Source: Blasia pusilla
Lineage: Eukaryota > Marchantiophyta > Marchantiopsida > Blasiales
Direction of reading: 5' to 3'
Assembly: GCA_050084515.1 (NCBI GenBank)
Contig: CM114275.1
Coordinates: forward strand, 4,836,001-4,900,000
DNA: 64,000 bases
This document shows positions 1-10,528 of this stretch, piece by piece. The position numbers were made by a program, and so were the translations under genes. The first letter of the stretch is position 1, and each line of letters opens with the position of its first letter. The notes below the pieces were generated by a model. The model was not told the DNA's origin. It saw only the letters and a program-made list of their open reading frames with translations, and ran no database searches.

Positions 1-1224
1 AACTAGGAACACGGCTACACAAGTAGCCAAGAGCGCCTCAAACTTGCAAAACTACACAATGGCTCCAAATCCCTAGAGAATGGCTATGCATGACTCTCTA
101 ACCATGATTGCAAGTAGGAACATGACTATGAATATAAAAATTGAACATGGGTTCAATAAGGCTGCAACACGAATGTAGTTGTAAACATGAACCAAGCGCC
201 TCAAACCTACATAGCTTGGGTCGGGTTTAGGAAGCCTGGATCTATGAGTGGATCTGCTCTAGCCAATAGGCAATGGGCCACCCACCATCGGTCCGGCATA
301 AGAGATTTGCAATTTTGTCGGAACTACAAAATCCAATGCCGCATATACTAGGAGGAGGGAGGGGTTTTGGGTGGGGCCATGGAACCCGAGAAATTCCATG
401 CCCTTTAAAATAAAAACTGAAAATCAGAAATTTTTATTAAAAAAAAAATCTTGACATCCAAATTTTCAATTTAATTTATTATCCTTTAGTTATCCTCTTA
501 TTTCCAAATATTCAAATTCTTCTTTTCTACTCTAAATTTTTTCCATCCTCCTTTCAACAGTTTTTTTTTGGAATTATTATTCTTTCTTCTAGGGAACATT
601 ATATTTTGAAAAATTCCTCTAGGGAACTTAATAAATTTTTTTCTCTTCCTTTCTATTCAGATAAAAGCAAAAAAAATCTAAGTACTTATCTTTTTTATGC
701 CTTTTTTTCTTCTCCTCATGGTTTAGTTTTGGTTGGAATTTCAAAATCCATACTAACTATTTTTTCTTTTTGAGAAAAACCTAATATTTTCGTGTTCTCC
801 TTAATGTTGTGTTACATGGAGATATCTAAGTCTCAATCACAAATTTGTGGACACAGAGAGGCGGCGGTTGACTCCGATCACAAATAGACCTATTGCATCT
901 CAAAGAATTTGGGAACATCTCAGCATATTGAAGCAACATTCTCCAATGTAAGCACAATGCTTCTCTGCTACATCATAAGAGTTTTTCATTACGATAATTT
1001 CCTTTCTTCTATGACATATTCCTTCATGACTTTAATCTTGCACTTTTCCAAAATTTTCATGTAGACTTTCTCTTCCATAAAATCCTACAAATCAATGGGA
1101 TTTTCACAATCTATGCAAATTCAGTTGATTTCACTAATTTATAATCCCCATTATCTTCAATGCCCCAAATTCCAATGCATCCCATAGATATATGGGATCT
1201 TCATAAGGTTTTGTGTGGCACAGC
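1..1224. other. Non-coding flank of the gypsy element
   Basis: No reading frame with recognisable similarity is visible here. The stretch from about 400 to 800 is T-rich with poly-T and poly-A runs. The last four bases, CAGC at 1221-1224, abut the gypsy terminal repeat and resemble AAGC just past the far end at 19282-19285. They may be a mutated 4-bp target duplication. Confidence 0.6.
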
Positions 1225-1362
1225 TGTCGTGCGCATACATATCGCTACACAACATACATCGCTGGTCACATCTACACCACACAACACCGATCTTCCCCAC
1301 ACACGGGTCGATCCAGACATGTACAAAAATCAACTCATACATATACATGGAGATCACACAAC
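1225..1362 (-). repeat. Terminal segment B2 of the gypsy element
   Basis: This 138-bp segment starts TGTCGTGCGC on the plus strand and ends at CACACAAC. It matches B1 (9635-9772), the left part of the solo unit at 57733, and weaker starts at 57117 and 63944. Similarity to the family begins at this TGTC at every site, so it is a true element terminus. Here it is continuous with A2, as in the solo unit. Confidence 0.85.
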
Positions 1363-1697
1363 AAAAATAAAGAGTAGTAAAAACGGCACACGCGGCCTAC
1401 AACTCCACTCCTCAATCTACATCGGCATATCGAGCCTCGTCCACCATGTGCTATCAAGGAATCCGGAGGCTTGCACCCTAGTCCTAGCTCTTACACATAC
1501 AAGGGAGGTGCTTCAACGGCCCAACATGAGAAAGATGGCTTAGGAAAGCCATCTTCCTCTCTTACATAGGGTTGGGAAGAGCCAAAAGGCTCTACCCCTA
1601 AAAATAGCCCTCCCCTTGGTTACCTGCACGCACAGGTTACCAGGGGCAGGTGACCTGGTCAACAAGTCATCCGGCTGTAAAAGACTTCAACATGAAA
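1363..1697 (-). repeat. Terminal segment A2, outer part, interrupted by CACTA
   Basis: This is the first 335 bp of the 480-bp A segment, nearly identical to 18802-19136 and to the matching part of the solo unit at 57.9-58.2 kb. It breaks off after CATGAAA at 1697, where the CACTA element is inserted, and resumes at 9488. Confidence 0.9.
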
Positions 1698-2350
1698 CAC
1701 TAGAAGAAATCCCTGGTTTTATGACTAGGTTATATGACTCATATGAGTCATACTTTAGAAACCATGACTAACAATGACTGACGACTACTTTAGACACAAA
1801 AGCCAAGTCATATTTGTTTGGCGACTAGGCTAACTAGGATGGTCATCTTAGGTGGAGGTTGGTATATGACTCGAGGGTGTAGTCATGAGGCCATGACTGA
1901 CACGTCACTTAGATGACGTGGAATAATCACACATCATCATTGACATGGACTATTTATTATGATGTGTCACTGATGACATGGACTATTGTTGTGACATGTC
2001 AATGATGATGTGGACTTGAGTACGACTCATCTAGTCATATGTGTATATTTTTCTAGTTACCACCAACGACTCCTTTAGTCATGGTTGGTGTGCAAAAGTT
2101 CAGAATATCCTTTCAAAATGCACTCAAGTGTACTCCATTCAGTTATAGTTGACAACTCATGTAGTCATTTTATTTTATTGAAATGTTGGTATGGACTCAT
2201 GTAGTCATGTACTATGACTAGAAGAGTAGAGTTACATGACTACTATAGAAGCGGACACAACTGGTTTAGTCACAAAGATATGACTATGTGAGTTGCAGAA
2301 ATTATGTAGTCATTGCCACGGAACTGCATGAATCATACAATTATGACTAG
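1698..2350. repeat. Left subterminal repeat region of the CACTA element
   Basis: The motif ATGACT, or its complement AGTCAT, recurs very many times in both orientations, with related runs such as GACATGGACTATT and GATGATGTGGACT. Dense short subterminal motifs near the ends are a known hallmark of CACTA elements, where they bind the transposase. The right end (9240-9484) carries the same motif. Confidence 0.8.
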
Positions 2351-2832
2351 AGAGAACTTGAAACTTACTACTTCAGTTTTTGAATCGTATTGTGCTAGTT
2401 ATATCGATATGACCAGTGGGAAAATAAATTTTGGATACTTTAGAATGTATATTATGCCTTTTGAACGGTGCAAGAATTAATGGATTTGAATTATTGAAAT
2501 CCTCTTTTCCAAACTATTTATATATAATAGTTTGGAGGCAGAGGTTTGAGGACATGGATCACAAGGAAGTTTGAGCGGTCAATTCTTTTGGTTTAGTCAT
2601 GTGGGGAAGCATTCCTTCTAAGGAAGATCCCTTCATTCCAATTTTGTTCACAGTAAAATAATCAAGGAGCTCCCTGATACTTTGTGCGATGTCTGCACAA
2701 CTTCTTGGCTTAAAAGCCGAAAGATGCTCTCTTCACGTTAAGATTCAGCCAACCACTGCCACATGCAACATCTTTCTCTTGTATCTGGACAATGGAGCTC
2801 ATGTCCCTTGACACTACGAATAGAGGACTTAC
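2350..2832. other. CACTA interior, unassigned
   Basis: This lies between the left subterminal repeats and the first RSH1-like exon. On the minus strand it would be the continuation of the RSH1-like gene after the 2833 splice donor. I could not align any of it to the synthetase domain expected there. Confidence 0.4.
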
Positions 2833-4388
2833 GAGGTTGAAATAAGAAGCTCCTTCTCAAGAGCATCCTCACAGGCACCCAAAGCAGCAAGGGCAACTTC
2901 AGCATCCCGTATCACCTTTGTTTTCTTCTTACTTATCTCTCATGGATTGCCAAGGGAACCAAATCCAACACTACGCATGTTACGATCTAATAATATATAA
3001 AATGGCACAACTGCTTCAAGAAGATCCTGCATTATTGTTGATCAGCCAATCAACATGTAAGTACATCAGTTTTCTCTGGTTCAGCAATCAAAGGTGGGCA
3101 ATGAGAATAAGTAACATATGATCTGAAATGATCTGGATGCAATCCCTGACAGACTGACACCATGAATATTGCACGACCCAAGTACCTTCAACCCGATGAC
3201 AGAATGTAGTTAAAGGAGTTCATTCTAAAACACCTTCATCTTTTCTTTGCAAGGCTATGGGAGATATGCACACCTTCATTGTCAACTCTTCCTCATCTTA
3301 TGGATCCGGTTTGGGTTCCAATTCCTCTTGCACCAGATCACCATAGAGTAGTGCTCTTCGTTTAGCTCTTTTGGTCATTCTCCTTAAATACCTCCGGTCT
3401 TTGTGTGGACTCCATATGGCAGCTAGTGCAGCTCGTAGTCTCCGAAAGGTTTTGGGCTAGCACCGACAAAGGTTGGAGGCACAGATGAGAGGGCCTTCAA
3501 GAAGAACAATACATCATAACTCAGAAACTAGTGATAACTAGAATTAGTTACCACCCATTAACTACCCCCACGCATCAAAGAGACGTTAAAACATCCGAGG
3601 GGAACCTCGGAAAGTCATCTGAAATAGAATTTGGGACATACTTGCAAGACAACAAAACAGAGATCTTCTAGCTCGCCTTCACGGCCCACACACCAAGCCT
3701 TGATGCGGTGAGCACCAAAGCGCCAAAGTTTCTTGTGCTACAACATGTGCTTTCGATGGTGGGAGAGCATAACTACACACGAGAATGCAATCAAGACCGT
3801 CAAGATCATGATATCCTCGAGAAAGTCCTTTGACCTGAATATGTACTTCATAGCATGTAAAAGTTTGCCAAAGTAGTGAGCTTTTTCTGGTTTGAAATCA
3901 AGAGGGAACTTCGAACGGACTTCCTCTCGATACTAACATTGTTTGCATGTTGTGTAGACGATCGGCTAGTTTGATGAGGACCACACGAGGATCATTGATC
4001 ATTCCCAGTAGCATAACACGCAAACTGTCCACCTAGTTGCCAAGTAAATAACCAAGGCTACACTGTTTAGAGGTTGTCATAACTCCAAGAGATAAGTCTG
4101 TTTTGGACTCCAAAGTTAAATGACTAACTCTTGACCATCTATTAGAGTAAACTCTGAAAAAAATCTTGAAGAAATGTTACCGTCGGGTGAGGAATGAAAA
4201 GCATTCCCCTAGTGGGAAAGTCTTAAGTTCTTTACAAGTCTACTCATGACTTGTATACTAAATGAAGAGATGACACACAAAACAGAGTCATTACTTCAGG
4301 GGACAAGGTGCACTTACCTCGCTGGACTCAAACCACCGGCCTCTGTTGAATTTTGACAAGCTGTTATCCTTCGGTGCCTCCTCAAAAG
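2833..4388 (-). pseudogene. RSH1-like (p)ppGpp hydrolase/synthetase fragment captured in CACTA
   Basis: Five exon remnants on the minus strand match a plant RelA/SpoT homologue, probably the plastid RSH1 type. They are 4318-4388 (LLRRHRR), 3938-4032 (RVVLIKLADRLHNM, the HD-hydrolase signature), 3652-3772 (YALPPSKAHVVAQETLALW, then ELEDLCFVVLQ), 3298-3457 (PKTFRRLRAALAAIWSP) and 2833-3026 (DLLEAV, LLDR, then ACEDALEKELLISTS). Donors and acceptors fit between several exons, and the 3938/3772 junction restores an Ile codon in phase. RSH enzymes make and degrade the alarmone ppGpp in plastids. Only the hydrolase part and linker are here; the N-terminus and synthetase domain are missing. Lesions include a TGA at 2942-2940, a one-base loss near 3706 and another near 3674. 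Retained introns mean the piece was copied from genomic DNA, not from mRNA. The exact paralogue is less certain than the family. Confidence 0.8.
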
Positions 4389-4557
4389 CTGCAGTGAAAA
4401 CATGCACAGATTGCTAAATTCTTAAACGTGTGTGAAGGCTAGAGAACACCATTAGAGGATCTCATAGTTCCTTGGTTCTTGATCCGACACAACCAATAAG
4501 CTTCTCTTTCGCCACCCACAATTTAGACTTCAAGATACCTTCGCTGACCTGCAAATT

Positions 4558-5765
4558 CTAAAGTATCTTGATTTCCGAGGTTTTGTCGACCATCAACTTA
4601 ATTCGTCTGACAAGATGCGGACCTTTATTGGTTGGAGCTTCCAATTTCATTTGGAAGATTTCTGCAAATTTTGATACGAGGGAAAGGTGTAAGCAATCTA
4701 ATAGTTTTGTATCATGTAAAAGTCTCATGCTTTCTAGTACCTCCGAAGATGGTTCTACTCGAGAAGAGCTAGAAAGAGTGTTCCCTGTAACATCAGGTAA
4801 CTCTCCTAGCACAGATTTAGCTAGAAGCAGGTGTTGAACGCTACTAAGTGGTCGGTCACCTATTCCACAAGGAACGATATGCTGAAAATGTGAAAGGTCG
4901 GTGTTGACGTTCAGGGCAAGACCATGATAAGTGATCCATCGAGACACACGGACGCCTATGGCTACTACCTTCGCATCACGTGCAATAAAAAACCATAAGA
5001 TATCGCTTCAGCAACACAATAATCCTTTTGGCTGTCACAGAATTTGAATCTCATGATGCACAACACTGTAAGGACCACCCGTCAATGTGGTAGTATGAGG
5101 AGTAGAAATACGTTTACTCTTTGGGATCGGCATAAGAACTAACCCAACCCAAACACCGGTCAGACCATCAAGCCGCGTGAGCTCGGAGACTACTGGTGAC
5201 CACAATGAGCGTATCACAACTTCCTCCAACATGCGAAGGTACCGGTGAAGATCCATTTTTATGCCGCAAGTTTATGATTGGATACATTACTAGCTGCAAG
5301 TTATACCACATCAAGATAAGAGGCAAATCAATACATCAATAGAACCATACGAGAGTGATGAAACACTGAATTCTTCCCACCCATCCATTCAATGCTTCCC
5401 TTGCTTTATCAAAATCCGGAAACATCAAAAGCTCTGAGACCCAAAATCTTTGAATCAATTTTCCATATAGTGTTTGCATATATCACACCAATTCAAGAGT
5501 ACCTGGCCTGGACCATGGTATGTGACCTCACCACCCTATTTTGTCCGATGCAGTTCATAGGATGGATCATCCTTATCTAATCGCAAAAAGCTCTCAGAAC
5601 TTCGGATACCCATGGTGTAAACAGAAGGATGTTGAAGTATCACAACAGAATCCAAAGGTGTCTCGCCTCTCGCCTCTGCTGCTGAAATCCACTCCCACGT
5701 TTCCTTTGCCATCGCCAAGCATCCACATAAGGCACGAGCTCATTGAACATGTCATGGCATTTGCA
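4558..5765 (-). pseudogene. Plastid lipoyl(octanoyl) transferase LIP2p-like fragment captured in CACTA
   Basis: Three exon remnants on the minus strand match LipB/LIP2. They are 5503-5765 (CKCHDMFNELVPY, then VVILQHPSVYTMG and GGEVTYHGPGQ), 5144-5293 ([38 protein letters not shown]) and 4558-4978 ([20 protein letters not shown], then HIVPCGIG). The family moves octanoate from acyl-ACP to lipoyl-dependent proteins; its catalytic Lys (in KVVAIGV) and Cys (in IVPCGI) are both still present. The wording HPSVYT and MYPIINLR suggests the plastid form. It is not functional: the first exon changes frame after VPYVDAWRW, a TAG replaces a codon just before GGEVTYHGPG (5538-5536), an extra A sits in the run at 5256-5260, and the acceptor before 4978 reads CG, not AG. 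It lies upstream of the RSH1-like piece on the same strand. Introns show DNA-level capture. Confidence 0.85.
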
Positions 5766-6059
5766 TCTGCTCACAAATGTCCCTAGCTCAAGAGTAGCGT
5801 AAAGAATCCAATTGATACCTGAACACCCATAAACAGAGATCTTGCCAAGATAGGGATTATCTCACAAGTCCTTACATGAGTTTCTGTTATGAAAGAAATG
5901 CCGGTGTGATACTTGACAGTGAACTTCACTGGAAAAACCTATAATTCTATTTTTTCATTGATTTCGTTATAAACACTCGCACTAAATCTGAAGAAATGGT
6001 GACAAAAAGAACACAACTATCAAGCTAATTTTACTTGGTAAGAACGGAGATGTACCTCC

Positions 6060-6380
6060 TAGTCTTGGGGCCTTGATTCGCCCACCGTGGCCTTTCATCA
6101 GGTGCTCTTGACTTGGTCCTCACGCTTGCCTTCACCAGTGGCAGAAGAAATGACCGACTTTCTCCACAATTCTCACTCCTTCCAAAACTTCAACTCTAGA
6201 CCTTCCCAATCTCCGAACTTCCCACTCCTGTCGAAACCCTAAACACCTACCTCGGACCTCCCCAATCCCCTAATCTTTAAACTTCCCACTCCTAACGAAA
6301 CACCGACCTCGGACCTCCCAAATCCCCTAATCTTTGAATTTGAACTTCCCACTCGTTTAGAAACTCCTAACGTCCCACTC
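6060..6380 (-). other. Possible LIP2p 5' region with duplicated leader
   Basis: On the minus strand there is an open stretch reading KASVRTKSRAPDERPRWANQ followed by a possible donor near 6058. It could be a transit-peptide exon of the captured LIP2p gene. Upstream, two imperfect copies of a roughly 70-bp unit around ACTTCCCACTCCT...CGAAAC lie at about 6220-6300 and 6285-6365, looking like a duplicated 5' UTR. Assignment rests only on position and base composition. Confidence 0.3.
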
Positions 6381-6759
6381 TAGTGCACACTCTCTCCCGC
6401 CAAACACACCTTACTCAGGACGAAAGAACGAGAGGGACACTAAGCATTTTTCCTTGCATGCCACGTGGATGTCCATTAGCATTCTCTCTCATGCCACATC
6501 ATTTAGAATGCACACAATTCATTTATGAGTATCACAAGCCTACTTACACGGGTATTTTGCAGCCACAATACACCGGTGATCTTGAACATTCTTCCAATAT
6601 GATGAGTTTCTTCACTACTAAAGCCAAATCAATTGTAGAATCTTCCAATCAGCGTTCTAAACCCAATCATCTTTCTTTCTCCGTTTCAGGCCCTCCACGC
6701 AATCCATTCATCCACCACCAAGTCTGTTAATCCTGAAACTTTGAGCCCAAATGAACTTC

Positions 6760-9200
6760 AATGTCACGATACCAATGGAAAATGAAAATCTCCAAATCGA
6801 CTCCCGACCAGGGAATTAAAAATCATAAACCCTAAACACAATTTCCCAATTTTAAATTGAGCATGGAGTAGGATATGGAAAATCCACACCGTCCAAAATT
6901 AACAACGCCTTTTCATCTCCATAGTCCTTATATTTCAGTTCCATCCAACGGTGGAAAGTCAAGATGCTAGAGTGAAAACATCAAAATTGAACTAACATTT
7001 GGATCATTATTCGTGTTTTGCCTTTCTTCGTCTTTCATCTCCATTTGCTTGGCCCTCCTCTTCACATTGTGTCTATAAATCATGTCACAAGATAAATCAT
7101 GAAACTTTCCAAATCACAAGATAAAAATCATAAACACAAAGTTTCCCATTTTTAAATTGTGCTATATGGAAAACCAATGGGAAAAGTAAAAAAATCATGT
7201 CCAAATGGACAGTCAAGATGCTAGAATAAAAATCATAAAGCTCCTAAACAAAGTTTCCCATTTTAAATTAAATCCTCAAACTTTGCATGAAGTAAAAATA
7301 AAAAATAGACCCCCACTTGGGAATTAAAAATCATAAACCCAAGGTTTCCCATTTTTAAAAGTGAAAAGGGCCATCTCATCTCCATAGTTCTTACGTTTCA
7401 ACTCCATCCAACGGTGGGAAGTCAAGATACTAGAGTGCAAACATCAAAATTGAACTAACATTTGGATCATTATTCGTGTTTTTCCTTTCTTCGTCTTTCA
7501 TCTCTATTTGCTTGGCCCTTCTCTTCATCATCGTGTCTATAAATCATGAAACTTCTCCACGAGATGAAATTATGTGCTTCTATACCAATGGAAAAATAAA
7601 ATCTCCAAATGGACACCCAAACAGGGAATAAAAAATCATAAACCCTAAATAAGGTTTCCCAATTTTAAATTAAGCAAGGAGTAGGATATGGAAAATCCAC
7701 ACGGTTCAAAAGTAAAAGGGCCTTTGCATCTCCATAGTCCTTATATTTCAGCTCCATCCAACGGTGGAAAGTCAAGATGCTAGAGTGCAATCATCAAAAT
7801 TGAACTAACACTTGGATCATTATTCGTGTTTTGCCTTTCTTCATCTTTCATCTCCATTTGCTTGGCCCTCCTCTTCACCATCATGTCTATAAATCATGAA
7901 ACTTTGTCACAAGATGTTCTTATGTGCTACTATACCAATGGGAAAAGAAAATCTCCAAATGGACACCCAAACAGGGAATAAAAAATCATAAACCCTAAAT
8001 AAGGTTTCCCAATTTTAAATTGAGCAAGGAATAGGATATGGAAAATCCACACGGTCCAAAAGTAAAAGGGCCTTTGCATCTCCATAGTCCTTATATTTCA
8101 ACTCCATCCAACGGTGGAAAGTCAAGATGCTAGAGTGCAATCATCAAAATTGAACTAACATTTGGATCATTATTCGTGTTTTGCCTTTCTTTGTCTTACA
8201 TCTCCATTTGCTTGGCCCTCCTCTTCATCACCATGTCTATAAATCATGAAAATTTGTCACAAGATGTACTTGTGTGTTACTATACCAATGGAAAAATAAA
8301 ATCTTGAAATCAATGCCCGGCCAGGGAATAAAAAAATAAAAAAACCCTTAACTTGGTTTACTAATTATAAATTCAGCATGGAGTAGGATATGGAAAATCC
8401 ACACCGTCCAAAAGTAAAAGGGCCTTTTCATGTCCATAGTCCTTATGTTTCAGCTCCATCCAACGGTGGGAAGTCAAGATACTAGATTGCAAACATCAAA
8501 ATTTCAACTAACTCTTGGAAGATTACTTGTGTTTTGCCTTTATTCCTCTTGCATATCCATTTTGTTGGCGCTCCTCTTCATCACCAGGTCTCACCAAGTA
8601 TGCCAAAAATCAAGATACATTTCCTTGAGGGGCATCCCAACACCTAGAACAACGCGGAAAAGAAAAAACTCCAAATGACCACTCATACATGGATTTTAAA
8701 ATCATAAATCCCAAAGGAGATATTTCATTTTTGGTAGGATTATGGGGAGCTAAATAGCATATCGGAACCGTTCAAGTAATGCAAATAATTAAGAGAAAAT
8801 TCAGTGCCACGTTTCATCACCATATTATGGTTTGATGAAAAGATAGCTACATGTTAATATGACAAACTACTCCCAACATTCGTACTCAAAGGCCTCCTCC
8901 TCCTTCTTAACATCCCATTCTCTCCCCCCTCCCCTCACCAAGGGTTCTAAAAATCAAGAAACTTTTTCCACAGGGGCACCCCAACACCAGGAACCAAGGG
9001 GAAAGAAAAAAACTCCCAATGACCACTCACATATGGATTTAAAAATCGTAAATCCCAAAGGAGGTGTTCATTTTTGGTAGGAGCATGGGGTATTAAATAG
9101 AAGATCCAAACCGTTCAAGTAGTGCAAAGAATTAACCACAATGCTAGTGCCAAGTTTTATCTCCATCTAATGGTTAGATGAAAAGATATCTTCATGTTAA
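6760..9200. repeat. Tandem array of about seven 350-bp units inside CACTA
   Basis: The marker CCATCCAACGGTGG recurs at 6951, 7404, 7754, 8104 and 8455, giving spacings of 453, 350, 350 and 351. Two further diverged units are shown by ACCGTTCAAG at 8766 and 9110 (344 apart). Each full unit reads roughly from ATACCAATGG..AAAATCTCCAAAT through AATTTTAAATT, the CCAACGGTGG marker, TTGGATCATTATTCGTGTTT and GTCTATAAATCATG. The 453 spacing includes an extra partial duplication near 7105-7300. The middle units are most alike and the right-hand ones most diverged, as in a locally expanded satellite-like block. Confidence 0.85.
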
Positions 9201-9239
9201 CATGAAAATGACACAACAGCTTTGAATAATTCCTACCAA

Positions 9240-9484
9240 CATTAGAGCATGAAATCATTTAAACATATCAGTCGTTGTTTATGACTCATCTTTACTGGGC
9301 GAGTAAAACAAGTATGACTTGTCTCTACTAAAGGGTATTCATAACTACGTTAGTCATAAGCATATGACTTGGTGAGTTGTACGACCCTAAATTTGATGAC
9401 TAAACCATTTAAGTCATAATTTGAGTCATTCTTCTGATGAGTCATTTAAAGTCTAGTCATAAAAACCACCCATTTCTTCTAGGG
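9240..9484. repeat. Right subterminal region of the CACTA element
   Basis: ATGACT/AGTCAT motifs recur densely here as at the left end. The terminal bases are the inverted counterpart of 1698-1730. This confirms 9484 as the right boundary. Confidence 0.8.
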
Positions 9485-9632
9485 AAAGTTGTCAGAAACG
9501 ACGTTCCTGACACAATGGTTCTATCCTCAACCTCATCCAACACAGTGGGACAAAGTTACACTCAAGATAGTCCGCTGGCTCCTACGCCCTATCCACGATA
9601 GATCTCGGCCTATCGGCTACTCAGATGTGACA
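9485..9632 (-). repeat. Terminal segment A2, inner part after the CACTA element
   Basis: AAA at 9485-9487 is the target duplication. GTTGTCAGAAACGACG from 9488 continues the A segment exactly where 1697 left off and ends at GATGTGACA (9632), the TG/CA terminus of A. Two bases (AC) then separate it from B1. Confidence 0.9.
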
Positions 9633-9634
9633 AC

Positions 9635-9772
9635 TGTCGTGCGCATACATATCGCTACACAACATATATCGCTGGTCACATCTACATCACACAACACCGA
9701 TCTTCCCCACACACGGGTCGATCCACACATGTACAAAAATCAACTCATAAATATACATGGAGATCACATAAC
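9635..9772 (-). repeat. Terminal segment B1, directly after the polypurine tract
   Basis: This second copy of B is 138 bp, the same length as B2, with only a few substitutions. On the minus strand it follows the polypurine tract of the internal region. On the other side GACA-GT-TGTC joins it to A2. B1 ends at exactly the same base as B2 (…AAC), so the boundary with the internal region is precise. Confidence 0.85.
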
Positions 9773-9782
9773 CGCCCCCCTA
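9773..9782 (-). promoter_or_regulatory. Polypurine tract (plus-strand primer site)
   Basis: The minus strand reads CTAGGGGGGCG and then B1. It lies about 40 bases after the pol stop codon, where the plus-strand primer of a gypsy element should be. Its position shows that reverse transcription would treat B1 as the start of the 3' repeat. Confidence 0.6.
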
Positions 9783-9820
9783 GCACGCACTTGGATCCCC
9801 CCAACTCCAGATAGAAAATA

Positions 9821-10519
9821 TCACATCTCTCTGACATGACCTACTACCCTATACACATCTCGGACACATCCATCGTCCGGTGGGAACCACATCAAGAGGG
9901 GGGTCAGACATGACATATGCCACCCTCGAGAACAACCATCACATACCAACATGATGGTTGCACCCCTCGCAGATCCGCACAACATACACCTCAAGCCTGC
10001 AAGTACCATTGCCAAGCTCGGATCCACCGTCCCATCTACGTTCGAAAGATCACATGGCGCACAATTTCCCACATGATCCTTCCAAACCATACCATCCCAT
10101 CCCTCCAACATGAGGACTCCGGTCGGTAATACCTCGCCCACACGTAGGATTGTGCGCCCTGCAGTGACATCTAGTGTCGTGGGTGCCGCCTGCTGTAAAT
10201 ACACGTAATCTCTAGGATGAAACCTCCTAATCCCTGGATGATAACCTCCTCCACGAATGGTCGCGTACCTCAATGTATCTCTTTGTTGGGCAATAGCTAA
10301 GTTCTCAAAGGCCGTAGGCATAACTCTACGAAAAACTTCTGCCCTCTGAGAACATGCTTGTACCCACACATCTGGATCATCAAGATCTAATACCTGCGCC
10401 ATGTCACGTTGAATCTCTGCAGGTAAATGTGGCTCTCTCCCAAAGAGCAAAAAGTACGGTGAAAATGACGCCAAGGATGCTTGCCGACTAAAGCGATAAC
10501 CCATAGCCAACCATGGCAA
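9821..10519 (-). pseudogene. Integrase C-terminal region with PHD finger
   Basis: These 232 codons continue the integrase frame after a TGA at 10531-10529. The first part (FSPYFLLFGREPHLPAEIQ, then VFRRVMPTAFENLAIAQQR) is the usual gypsy integrase tail. The last third carries a Cys/His cluster, CMLCGSARG...LVCDGCSRGWHMSCLTP, in C-x2-C ... C-x2-C-x4-H-x2-C spacing, which is the first part of a PHD finger. PHD fingers read histone-tail marks. In this position chromoviruses normally carry a chromodomain, so the PHD probably serves integration targeting (inference). The final Cys pair of the canonical fold is not clear. A diverged plus-strand copy of the same module occurs at 57.2-58.6 kb. Confidence 0.8.
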
Positions 10520-10528
10520 CTTTAGGTC

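Larger units (their letters stand above)
1698..9484. mobile_element. Non-autonomous CACTA (En/Spm) transposon carrying host gene fragments
   Basis: The element begins CACTAGAAGAAAT and ends ATTTCTTCTAGGG. The inverted match continues inward for about 30 bases to GGTTTTATGACTAG. One base of the right terminus has changed (GGG for the expected GTG). It is flanked by AAA at 1695-1697 and 9485-9487, and the empty site CATGAAAGTTGTCAG is present at 19131 and 58200, which proves insertion with a 3-bp duplication. CACTA elements typically have this terminus, TSD length and arrays of short subterminal motifs. No transposase is visible in its 7787 bp. It carries, on the minus strand, pieces of an RSH1-like gene and a LIP2p-like gene with introns, followed by a 350-bp tandem array. 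It is best described as a gene-capturing, non-autonomous CACTA. Confidence 0.9.

Noticed and set aside
6383-6730. 115-codon plus-strand frame in the CACTA element
   Set aside because: No recognisable domain. It lies in UTR-like DNA next to the captured LIP2p piece.
6760-9200. CRISPR-like array
   Set aside because: Units are about 350 bp and adjacent, without short repeats and unique spacers, and the context is a plant transposon.
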